From assembly GCA_963977135.1 (NCBI GenBank), contig CAXBNN010000001.1:496001-560000 (forward strand): a stretch of 64,000 bases of DNA. Reading direction: 5' to 3'. Position numbers and translations under genes: made by a program. Positions 34,367-42,242 of this stretch are shown here, in pieces. The notes below the pieces were generated by a model. That model did not search any database, was not told the DNA's origin, and saw nothing but the letters and a program-made list of their open reading frames with translations. The DNA comes from UBA2040 sp963977135 (GTDB taxonomy: Bacteria > Bacteroidota > Bacteroidia > Flavobacteriales_D > Crocinitomicaceae). Position 1 is the stretch's first letter. Every line of letters starts with the position of its first letter.

Positions 34367-35255
34367 GAATTTATTGAAATTACTTTCACCCTTGTTTGTT
34401 TTTCAATTAATGAAAAATACATTCCAAGAATTTTTCAAGGAAAAGAGTTTCTTTCACGGTGCTGCTTTGGCTTATTATGCCATATTTGCTATGGTTCCTA
34501 TGCTTTATTTAGCTGTTAACTACGTAGGCATGATTTTCGGGAATAAATTTATGATAGAAATTATTACCGAAGTGCTACAAAGCTATGTCGGGATCGACGA
34601 TGTTTCTGGAATATTAAAATTTCTAGATGGTGTAAATTTTGAGAAGAGTAGTTTTGTCTTAAATGCCATTGGAATTGCAGCTTTATTGCTGTCTAGCACG
34701 GCTTTGTTGAATTCACTCCGATCAAGTATCAATGAATTTTATGACATTGAACCTGAATATCATAGTTCAAAACGAATGATATTGATGACTTTAATAACAA
34801 AACTTATATCCATCGTCTTTTTGACAGCAATTGGTTTGGTTATTATTATTTTCTATTTCGCTGAAACAATTTTCATGTCTATTTCATCGGATTGGCTTTC
34901 GGAATTTCATACAATACAATGGCTATTTGAATCCTTCTTGCACCACGCTATTTCTATTGGTTCTAATGTTATCATTTTCATGTTTATGTTTAAATTCTTG
35001 CATGACGGAATAATAAAATGGAGACTTTCTTTTTATGGGGCCATTTTTACTAGCGGACTGCTCTATTTGGGACAAATGATGATAAACTTCTATATATCTA
35101 ATTACTTCTTTGGTTCATCAGCAGGTTTGGCAGGAACGCTTTTAGTAATACTTTTGTGGATGTATTATTCATCCCAAATTATCTTTTTGGGAGCCAAGTT
35201 TACCAAAGTACTCGGCGACATGCTTGAAATGCCTATTCTGAATAGGAAATACTGA
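34359..35255 (+). CDS. YihY/BrkB (UPF0761) family membrane protein
   Basis: A 298-residue inner-membrane protein with about six helices and the family strings FFKEKSFFHGAALAYYAIFAMVP cut into HGAALAYYAIF and P at the first helix, SSTALLNSLRSSINEFYDIE, and the last-helix GTLLVILLWMYYSSQIIFLGAKF cut to LLWMYYSSQIIFLGA. Once called RNase BN or serum-resistance factor, the family's function is still unsettled; transport or lipid movement has been suggested. The ATG overlaps the ABC ATPase gene by 8 bases, so translation is coupled. Confidence 0.9.
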   Translation: MFKNLLKLLSPLFVFQLMKNTFQEFFKEKSFFHGAALAYYAIFAMVPMLYLAVNYVGMIFGNKFMIEIITEVLQSYVGIDDVSGILKFLDGVNFEKSSFVLNAIGIAALLLSSTALLNSLRSSINEFYDIEPEYHSSKRMILMTLITKLISIVFLTAIGLVIIIFYFAETIFMSISSDWLSEFHTIQWLFESFLHHAISIGSNVIIFMFMFKFLHDGIIKWRLSFYGAIFTSGLLYLGQMMINFYISNYFFGSSAGLAGTLLVILLWMYYSSQIIFLGAKFTKVLGDMLEMPILNRKY

Positions 35256-35375
35256 TCCCTGGAAGTCTCTTTTATAGCTATGTTTCTTTCGGTTTTGATT
35301 AAAATTTAATCTAAAAATTGTTTATTTAATCAGAATTGATTAATTTTCCGACATAATAACGATTAAATTATTCTC

Positions 35376-36176
35376 ATGTTCACAGGTCAAAATTTAAAAA
35401 TTCTTAGAAAACGAATCAATCAATCTCAAGAAGAAACGGCCTCTGCTATGGGTTTGACTCGTTCATCGTATAGTGGATATGAGAATGGAGTAGCACAACC
35501 AAGTGTTGAAAATTTAATTGCTTTTAGCGAGTATTTTGGTTTGTCAATTGATGATTTAGTTCGAAAAGATTTTTCAAAGTATACAGATGACCAAATAAAA
35601 GAGGCAATTGACGGACCTAAGGCAGACACCTCAGGGCGCCATTTACGCGTTTTAACGGCAATGGTAGACTCTAATGAAGAAGAACTCATCGAGATGATTC
35701 CTATGCAAGCAAGCGCAGGTTATGCGAATGGATATGCAGATCCGGAATATTTGAAAGTATTACCAACTTTTCATTTGCCTTTTTTGAGTAAAAATAAAAA
35801 ATACCGTTCCTTTCCAATTGTAGGAGATTCTATGCCTCCAGTAGTTGAAGGTTCTCATGTTGTTGCGGAATTTGTTCAAAACTGGATGACGATTCGTAAT
35901 GGAACACCGTGTATAGTTGTTACTAAAGAAGACGGGATAGTTTTCAAAGTAGTTAATAATCTGCTGTCTACGAATGAAAGTTTCCAATTGTGCTCAACAA
36001 ACACATTCTATGCTCCATACGAAGTAAAAGCAAACTCAATTTTAGAAATGTGGAAGTTTGTCAATTATATTTCTCCGGAATTACCCGATGTTCAAATGGA
36101 TCAAAGCGGTTTGACGCAATCCGTTCAAGCCCTGCAAAGAGAGGTTCATGACTTGAAAATACAGCTGAAGAACTAA
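35376..36176 (+). CDS. HTH (XRE) regulator with S24 LexA-like peptidase domain
   Basis: A 266-residue regulator. Residues ~5-62 are an XRE helix-turn-helix (LRKRINQSQEETASAMGLTR, then SYENG-type turn). Residues ~110-205 are an S24/LexA-like domain with the serine in GDSM (Ser152) and the lysine Lys191 in GIVFKVV, 39 residues apart as in LexA. An Ala114-Gly115 pair in ASAGY is placed where LexA-type proteins self-cleave. A short coiled-coil (about 240-266) ends the chain. No prophage genes are near, so it is probably a chromosomal stress or homeostasis regulator. It converges with recQ with one base between their stops. Confidence 0.87.
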   Translation: MFTGQNLKILRKRINQSQEETASAMGLTRSSYSGYENGVAQPSVENLIAFSEYFGLSIDDLVRKDFSKYTDDQIKEAIDGPKADTSGRHLRVLTAMVDSNEEELIEMIPMQASAGYANGYADPEYLKVLPTFHLPFLSKNKKYRSFPIVGDSMPPVVEGSHVVAEFVQNWMTIRNGTPCIVVTKEDGIVFKVVNNLLSTNESFQLCSTNTFYAPYEVKANSILEMWKFVNYISPELPDVQMDQSGLTQSVQALQREVHDLKIQLKN

Positions 36177-36177
36177 T

Positions 36178-38061
36178 TTATTTCTTCGAAATATAATGTC
36201 CGTTCTCAAAAAAGACGATTTCATTCAATAAAAATTCCTGCAAATATTTTTTAAGTTCATTCTCAGAAAAATTGAGTTTTTCTATAAGATTCTTGAAAGT
36301 TTGGGGTTCTCTTAACTCTACTAAAAGTATCTTTCTTTTTTCTTGAGGCGACCGTAAGTCATTTTCAATTAGACAAATATCACAATTTCCGCATTTCTCA
36401 GCCGGTTGGCCGAAATAATGTAAAAGCCCAATGTTTCTGCACTGAGGTTCTTGTAAATAATCTATTACTGCTTTTGTTCTGCTTGCGGCAAGTTTTTTGC
36501 GCCTGTCGTAAATCTCAACTTTGATTGCGATATAGTCATCTGGCAATCGTTCATGCAGGAAAGTGACTGTTGGAAGTGAACTTTTCCATGAAACATCTAA
36601 AATCCCAAACTTTTCAAGTTCATGAAGTTGTTTTTCAAATTCAAGAGAAGAAATATTAAGCCGTTTGGTGAATTGCACTTCATCTAGTTCAAAAAATAAT
36701 TGGAAAATACCTGGGTAACTTCTTGAAATTAATGAAATTAAAGGTGCAAATCGATCGTTTTTTATTTGAAAATTGTACAATTCCTTGTTTCCAATGGCAA
36801 ATTTAACTTTGGTCGGATGAAAGACCGACTCTGAAAACTGTATATCCTCGTTCATCTCTAATATACGTAAAGCATGGTAGATCTTTTGAGCGGGTATGTC
36901 AAATTGAGAGCTGAATTTTTTAATGTCAAAATGGTGAGTTTCATCCAAACCAGATCCGATGGCAATTTGCAAATGACTGGCCAATGCACGATATACTGTC
37001 TTGATTTCAGAAATAGGAGGGAATTGCATTTTCAATTGCTCTTCCATTTTACTGCAATCCTTCAAATTCCAAAAGCCAATGGCAATTGCCGGCTTTTCAT
37101 CCCGGCCAGCCCGGCCAGCTTCTTGATAGTAAGCTTCTAGATTGTTGGGAATTTCATAGTGTAAAACATATCGAACGTCTGCTTTGTCAATTCCCATGCC
37201 AAATGCATTTGTAGCAACAATCACACGAGTTTCATTTTTCATCCAAGCTTGAAGCATGGTGTTTCGATCGGATTGATTCATCCCGCCATGATAAATTCCA
37301 ACATTTACGCCATAAGAATCAAGAATTCTCGCTACTTCTTTGACGCTTTTCCTAGTTTGACAATATACAATGCCTGTTTCTTGCTTATGTTTAGAGCAAA
37401 AGTCTACAATACGTCCGAGTTTATCCTCAGTTTGAACGAGCTTGAACTCTAGATTAGGACGTTTAAAACTACCCTGAAAAAGTTTTGCGTTTTTTAATTT
37501 AAGTTGCTCTATTATATCTTCTTGAACTCTTTGAGTTGCTGTTGCGGTTAGGGCAATAATCGGAGTATTTGGATGAAATTCCCTGACTAAATGAATGTCT
37601 AAATACGATGGTCGAAAATCATGTCCCCATTCGGAAATGCAATGTGCCTCATCGACTACCAATAGTCCCAATGACATTTTTTTCAATCGTTCTATAAAAA
37701 TTCTTGTTTTCAACCTTTCCGGTGAAACATACAAAAAATCAATATTCCCATAAATAGCATTATCGAGAAGAATATCAATTTCCCGATAAGTCATTCCTGA
37801 AAAAATGGCTTGAGCATTAATTCCTCTGCTTCTCAAGTTTTTGACTTGGTCTTGCATCAAAGCAATTAGTGGTGAAATGACTAAGGTTAATCCTTCTCGA
37901 GCAATACCGGGCACCTGAAAACATATGGATTTCCCTCCGCCCGTTGGAAGCAAAGCCAAGGTGTCATGCCCGTATACAGCACTATCAATAATATCCTCCT
38001 GTAAAGGTCGAAATTTATTGTAGCCCCAAAAATGCTCTAGTATTTCTTTGCTTTTAGTCAA
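36178..38061 (-). CDS. recQ: RecQ-family ATP-dependent DNA helicase
   Basis: A 627-residue 3'-5' DNA helicase. Walker A TGGGKS is at about 40-45 and the DEAH box at 137-140 (VVDEAHCISEWGHDFRPSY). The helicase C domain holds VATNAFGMGIDKADVRYVLH and QEAGRAGRDE. The RecQ zinc-binding set follows in CRNIGLLHYFGQPAEKCGNC and the next CDIC. A winged-helix region is present, but an HRDC domain is not evident at the C-terminus. It unwinds recombination and replication intermediates. Confidence 0.94.
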   Translation of the reverse strand: MTKSKEILEHFWGYNKFRPLQEDIIDSAVYGHDTLALLPTGGGKSICFQVPGIAREGLTLVISPLIALMQDQVKNLRSRGINAQAIFSGMTYREIDILLDNAIYGNIDFLYVSPERLKTRIFIERLKKMSLGLLVVDEAHCISEWGHDFRPSYLDIHLVREFHPNTPIIALTATATQRVQEDIIEQLKLKNAKLFQGSFKRPNLEFKLVQTEDKLGRIVDFCSKHKQETGIVYCQTRKSVKEVARILDSYGVNVGIYHGGMNQSDRNTMLQAWMKNETRVIVATNAFGMGIDKADVRYVLHYEIPNNLEAYYQEAGRAGRDEKPAIAIGFWNLKDCSKMEEQLKMQFPPISEIKTVYRALASHLQIAIGSGLDETHHFDIKKFSSQFDIPAQKIYHALRILEMNEDIQFSESVFHPTKVKFAIGNKELYNFQIKNDRFAPLISLISRSYPGIFQLFFELDEVQFTKRLNISSLEFEKQLHELEKFGILDVSWKSSLPTVTFLHERLPDDYIAIKVEIYDRRKKLAASRTKAVIDYLQEPQCRNIGLLHYFGQPAEKCGNCDICLIENDLRSPQEKRKILLVELREPQTFKNLIEKLNFSENELKKYLQEFLLNEIVFFENGHYISKK

Positions 38062-38124
38062 GAATTAAATTTATATTAAGGATGCTAAAATTAGATAAAT
38101 ATTTCGCCATTATTGGTCAAAAAG

Positions 38125-38155
38125 TTTGATGTGTAACGGATTTAAGGTATCTTCG
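38125..38155 (+). promoter_or_regulatory. promoter of ilvE
   Basis: TTTG (38125-38128), 19 bases, then TATCTTCG (38148-38155), one mismatch from TAnnTTTG. The start point would fall near 38160, about 13 bases before the ATG. Confidence 0.55.
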
Positions 38156-38172
38156 CGACTCAAGGGAAACTA

Positions 38173-39246
38173 ATGATACAAGAACAATTCGAAATCAAGA
38201 TCAATTCTACAATACCATCAAAACTTGAGCAAGTTGATTGGGACAATTTACCATTTGGTAAAGTCTTTAGTGATCACATGTTAGTAATGGACTACAAAGA
38301 TGGAGCATGGCAGACGCCAGTTATTCAATCGTTTGAAAATTTATCCATGCACCCAGCTACATCGGTTTTACATTACGGTCAGACGATTTTTGAAGGTTTA
38401 AAAGCAAACAAAAGCGAGTCAGGGGAAATATTAATTTTTCGCCCTGATATGAATGCAGAACGATTCATGGAATCATGCGATCGTATGTGTATGCCGCGAG
38501 TGTCAAAAGAGGTATTTGTTGAATGTGTAAGAAAGCTGGTTGAAGTTGATAGAAACTGGATTCCTGATAAAGAAGGATATTCACTTTATATCCGACCATT
38601 TATTATGGCAACAGACGGTTATATTGGAATTAAACCTTCTGATACTTACAAATTTATAATTTTCACTTGTCCAGTAGGAGCATATTATTCCAAGCCTGTA
38701 AATGTAAAAGTAGAAGAGCATTTTACGCGAGCAGCTGAAGGAGGAGTGGGTAGAGCCAAAACGGCTGGAAACTATGCTGCAAGTCTTTACCCTGCTAAAT
38801 TGGCAAACGAACAAGGTTTTGATCAATTACTTTGGACCGATAGTAAAACGCACAAATATTTTGAAGAATCGGGTACAATGAACGTTATGTTTATGATAGA
38901 CAACGTTTTGGTTACTCCTTCTGAAGAGAACGATACGATATTAAGAGGAATTACTAAAAAGTCATTTATTGAATTGGCGCGATCTCAAGGACATAAAGTT
39001 GAAGAACGAAAAGTGAGTGTTGAGGAAGTAGTAAAAGCAATTCGTGAGAATAGACTGCAAGATGCCTTCGGAATAGGCACTGCGGCAACAATTGCTCATA
39101 TTGATAAAATCGGTTTTAGAGACGAAGTCTTTGAATTGCCAGCAGTTGAAACGCGTACTGTTTCAAACTCAATCAAAAATCTTCTAAACGAGATAAAACA
39201 GGGTAAAGCAGTCGATCCATTTGGTTGGTGCTTGAAAGTAAAATAA
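38173..39246 (+). CDS. ilvE: branched-chain amino acid aminotransferase
   Basis: A 357-residue class IV PLP aminotransferase of the longer, eukaryote-like BCAT type. Key strings are LHYGQTIFEGLKA, LYIRPFIMATDGYIG, and GRAKTAGNYAASLYPAK with the PLP Lys196. ESGTMNVMFMIDN and GTAATIAHIDKIGF follow. It transfers amino groups between glutamate and leucine, isoleucine or valine in the cytoplasm. It has its own promoter and terminator. Confidence 0.96.
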   Translation: MIQEQFEIKINSTIPSKLEQVDWDNLPFGKVFSDHMLVMDYKDGAWQTPVIQSFENLSMHPATSVLHYGQTIFEGLKANKSESGEILIFRPDMNAERFMESCDRMCMPRVSKEVFVECVRKLVEVDRNWIPDKEGYSLYIRPFIMATDGYIGIKPSDTYKFIIFTCPVGAYYSKPVNVKVEEHFTRAAEGGVGRAKTAGNYAASLYPAKLANEQGFDQLLWTDSKTHKYFEESGTMNVMFMIDNVLVTPSEENDTILRGITKKSFIELARSQGHKVEERKVSVEEVVKAIRENRLQDAFGIGTAATIAHIDKIGFRDEVFELPAVETRTVSNSIKNLLNEIKQGKAVDPFGWCLKVK

Positions 39247-39252
39247 ATAAAG

Positions 39253-39274
39253 AGCTTCTTCGGAAGCTTTTTTT
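39253..39274 (+). terminator. terminator of ilvE
   Basis: Arms AGCTTC (39253-39258) and GAAGCT (39263-39268) with a TTCG tetraloop, extended by flanking A-T pairs, then Ts to 39274. Confidence 0.92.
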
Positions 39275-39318
39275 ATGGAATAGAATTTGTTTATGCATCA
39301 ATAAAATAAAAGACCTTG

Positions 39319-40674
39319 ATGAGCCAGCGTAATTTCATAATGAGAATATCAAAATATATACTACTCTTTTTGGGAGTTATTCTTTGCTCTAACTATGTTT
39401 ATTCGCAAGGACATTTAAAAATACAAGTTCAAAATTTATCGAATGATAAACCAGTTTCTTCCGCTAAAGTGACCATCTCACAAGGGGAGCTTTTAATTTT
39501 AGGGACAACCAATGAAAGTGGTTTGTATTTAGTCGATTTAAAATTCAAGGATAAAGCGAATTTAATCATATCTCATCCGAATTATTATTCGTTTGAGCGT
39601 CAGTTTGAAATGAAAGACGATACTTTGGAATTGGTAATTCGTTTACGACCTGAAAAAGTTCAAGACTTAAGGGAAATCGTTATAAAAGCACCTGGGGCCG
39701 TAGACACTGTCTTTAGTAGTTCAAGGTTGCATGTTGAGGATTTTGCCATTTTACCAAATGGAAATATGATGTTATTGACGTATTCCAAACGGTTAAAAAA
39801 AGGATCAGAGGTTTTATTATATGATGGTCAGAAAATACTCAATTCGTTTGCCGTACCTGGAATTGCAGAGAAATTGGTTCAAGACTACCGTGGAAATGTA
39901 CACGTCATTTGCAGAAATAAAGTATTCACCCTATTGGCAGAAGGCAGTAATTTGAAATTGGCTCAGCTGGAAAAAGACTACTTCTATCGATATGTTGCCC
40001 CAATTTTGGATACCAATGCATACAAGATGTATTATTCAGACTTCAATAAAGATTATCCAGAGTTCTCCTATTGGCAATATGATCAGAACGATTCTGTTTA
40101 TGATAAAATTCGCACCATAAAAGACGAATTGATGATGGAATTGTATCTAGCTGAATACAAATGGGTTGATGTTCGAACGAAGCTTTGGGCAAGGAATTTA
40201 GAAATTGAAACGGGAATTGATGCTGAAATTTGGGTAGGGGCGAACTACTTTACACAATCCATTTTCTATAAAGAACTTTATGCTCCTTTCTTTCAAGTGG
40301 AAGAGAATCTGCTGGTTTTCGATTATTATAGGGATAAACTCTTTATCCATGATAAAAACGGATTGGTTTTGGGGTCCTCTGAAATTAATCATCATTTGGA
40401 TAAGAAGACATCAGGCTGGAAAGCTGATTTGATGCAAGATCGGAAAAATGAAAGTATTTATACTTGGTACGAAAAAGCTGGGACAAGTTTTCTAGGTAAA
40501 ATCGATACTCAAACTGGTGAAGTAACTACTAAATATCAGCTGAATTTCAAATATTTAGAGAAAATTCAAGTTTTCGATAATTTCGTTTACTATGTATATC
40601 GACCCTTTGAAACCGCACAGAAAAAGTATTTGTACAAGGAAAAACTTCCTTTAGAATTTACGAATGGTGATTAA
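39319..40674 (+). CDS. exported protein with carboxypeptidase-regulatory-like domain
   Basis: A protein of about 451 residues, not recognised beyond its first domain. After a signal anchor (ILLFLGVILCSNYVYSQ) comes a ~90-residue carboxypeptidase-regulatory-like beta-sandwich (SAKVTISQGELLILGTTNES, then GLYLVDL), also found at the N-termini of TonB receptors. The rest is beta-rich, with ILPNGNMMLLTYSKR-type blades that suggest a propeller. The frame opens with TTG at 39316; ATG at 39319 is preferred, with ATG 39340 as an alternative. Its stop overlaps the stop of the converging nuclease-like gene in TTAA. Confidence 0.75.
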   Translation: MSQRNFIMRISKYILLFLGVILCSNYVYSQGHLKIQVQNLSNDKPVSSAKVTISQGELLILGTTNESGLYLVDLKFKDKANLIISHPNYYSFERQFEMKDDTLELVIRLRPEKVQDLREIVIKAPGAVDTVFSSSRLHVEDFAILPNGNMMLLTYSKRLKKGSEVLLYDGQKILNSFAVPGIAEKLVQDYRGNVHVICRNKVFTLLAEGSNLKLAQLEKDYFYRYVAPILDTNAYKMYYSDFNKDYPEFSYWQYDQNDSVYDKIRTIKDELMMELYLAEYKWVDVRTKLWARNLEIETGIDAEIWVGANYFTQSIFYKELYAPFFQVEENLLVFDYYRDKLFIHDKNGLVLGSSEINHHLDKKTSGWKADLMQDRKNESIYTWYEKAGTSFLGKIDTQTGEVTTKYQLNFKYLEKIQVFDNFVYYVYRPFETAQKKYLYKEKLPLEFTNGD

Positions 40675-41621
40675 TATTCTATCGTGAACGATACCGGCAA
40701 ATGGTCTGAATATCCATCTAAATATTCATCTCTAGCGTATGTTCTAAATGGTACGATATTCTCTTTGTAGGTTGTTAGCAAATATGAAAACTCATTAATT
40801 TTTCCAGAATTTGCCACTGCTCTTAATCCACTTGTCGTATTCATTCCTGGAGAAATCATAATGTGATCCAATACATCATATTCGCCTCGGTAACTATACG
40901 ATCCGCCCAAAGAACCAGATGACTTCGAAATCATAGGGTCTAATTTTTCATCAATCAATTTTACTGAATTATTGGTCGGGTAATCATTCAAATCACCCAT
41001 GAAAATGATTTTTGCATTTGGGTCTTCTGCTAAAATTTCATCAATAAAACTTTTGGCTGTAGTCGCAGCAAGTAAACGATTTGGCTCCGATTCTAATTCA
41101 CCTCCACTTCGGCTTGGCCAGTGATTAACCATAACGTAAACGTAAGATTTCCCTTGTTTGAATTTTGCCCATAAAATATCTCTAGTCGCCTTTGTTTCAT
41201 CATTTACGGTTAAGGTAAACCCAAGAAACCCTTTCTTCTTCAAGCAAAATGTTTTCTTATCGTAAAGCAGCGCGACGTCAATTCCTCGAGCATCTTGGCT
41301 GTCGAAGTGAACAATTTTCAATTTTTTGTCTTGTGCTTTTACCACATCCTTTACTACGCCCTTGTTTTCAATTTCACACATTCCCATGAATGCAATGTTG
41401 TCGAATTCATTCATTACTTTAGCGATTCTGGAAACTTTCGTATTGTATCGATCTATATTCCAGACTTTTGCAGCTTGTGGCAAATACTCTTCGTCTAAAA
41501 CATCTTTGTCATCTTTCGTATCAAATAGATTTTCAACGTTATAGAATAAAACAGTGGCTTGCTTTTGGGTAAAAGCGACTCCGAATAGCAAAAAAGAAAG
41601 TAAAAGAATTGAATATTTCAT
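40671..41621 (-). CDS. exported endonuclease/exonuclease/phosphatase-family protein
   Basis: A 316-residue protein with a signal peptide (SFLLFGVAFTQ). The EEP fold is shown by VLFYNVENLFDTKDD, MGMCEIENKGVV with the metal-binding Glu, VNHWPSRSGGE, FMGDLNDYPTN and the C-terminal SDHLPVSF with the catalytic His. It should be an extracytoplasmic Mg-dependent nuclease or phosphoesterase; the substrate is not known. Scavenging DNA or phosphate is a possible role. Confidence 0.88.
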   Translation of the reverse strand: MKYSILLLSFLLFGVAFTQKQATVLFYNVENLFDTKDDKDVLDEEYLPQAAKVWNIDRYNTKVSRIAKVMNEFDNIAFMGMCEIENKGVVKDVVKAQDKKLKIVHFDSQDARGIDVALLYDKKTFCLKKKGFLGFTLTVNDETKATRDILWAKFKQGKSYVYVMVNHWPSRSGGELESEPNRLLAATTAKSFIDEILAEDPNAKIIFMGDLNDYPTNNSVKLIDEKLDPMISKSSGSLGGSYSYRGEYDVLDHIMISPGMNTTSGLRAVANSGKINEFSYLLTTYKENIVPFRTYARDEYLDGYSDHLPVSFTIEY

Positions 41622-41655
41622 GGGTTAAAAGTAGGTATAAGAATGATAGAAAGAC

Positions 41656-42240
41656 TTAGCTGATTATTAATTTGCGAGCCATTGGTCCTAAGCAGAAAAT
41701 AGCATCGAGAATAGAGAGATTAGGGGTAAATCCTTTCTGTCCGAATTCAACTTGTTGGTATTTAGATTCTTCAATATTAAAATCGAATTCTCGATAATCC
41801 TGGGTCGGATTATCAATATAAACGAGTTGAAAGTTTTGTTGAATGGGTAAATCAAGCCATTCTATTATCTTATTCAAAATAAGCTGATTAAACTTAAACA
41901 ATGATTCTTCTTTTGAATTTATTAAATCAAAAATTGTATCTGAATAATCCTCGAAATAAGGCGAGGACGAATAGGCTGCTTTTATCGCGCGACAATGATC
42001 TCGTTCCCATGATTCAACGAAACTGATTTGGATATCTTTGGTTGCTGTTTTGTTTCCGTTTGGACGAATGATTGGAACGCTGAGCTTTTGAATACCATTT
42101 GCTGTTAATATACTAGCGCGCATTCTTTCCGTTTGCTTGGTGCATTGAGCGCCCAAATCAATAACCGGATTTTCGGCCTCGCAAAAAGCCTTCAGATAGC
42201 TAACTGAGGGAAAGTATGCCGTTGAAAAAGCACTAATCAA
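41656..42240 (-). CDS. WbqC family protein
   Basis: A 194-residue WbqC-like protein, with the typical start AYFPSVSYLKAFCEAE and strings SWERDHCRAIKAAYSSSPYF and IYIDNPTQDYREF-like YIDNPTQDYREF. WbqC proteins occur in polysaccharide loci of other bacteria and as core genes in Bacteroidota; their reaction is not defined. It follows lepB by two bases and is the last gene of the parA-parB-DUF5683-dapB-lepB set. Confidence 0.88.
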   Translation of the reverse strand: MISAFSTAYFPSVSYLKAFCEAENPVIDLGAQCTKQTERMRASILTANGIQKLSVPIIRPNGNKTATKDIQISFVESWERDHCRAIKAAYSSSPYFEDYSDTIFDLINSKEESLFKFNQLILNKIIEWLDLPIQQNFQLVYIDNPTQDYREFDFNIEESKYQQVEFGQKGFTPNLSILDAIFCLGPMARKLIIS

Positions 42241-42242
42241 AC

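Noticed and set aside
35376..36176. Possible prophage marked by an HTH-S24 repressor
   Set aside because: No integrase, terminase, capsid, or attachment repeats are found around it; neighbours are YihY and recQ. It is kept as a chromosomal regulator.
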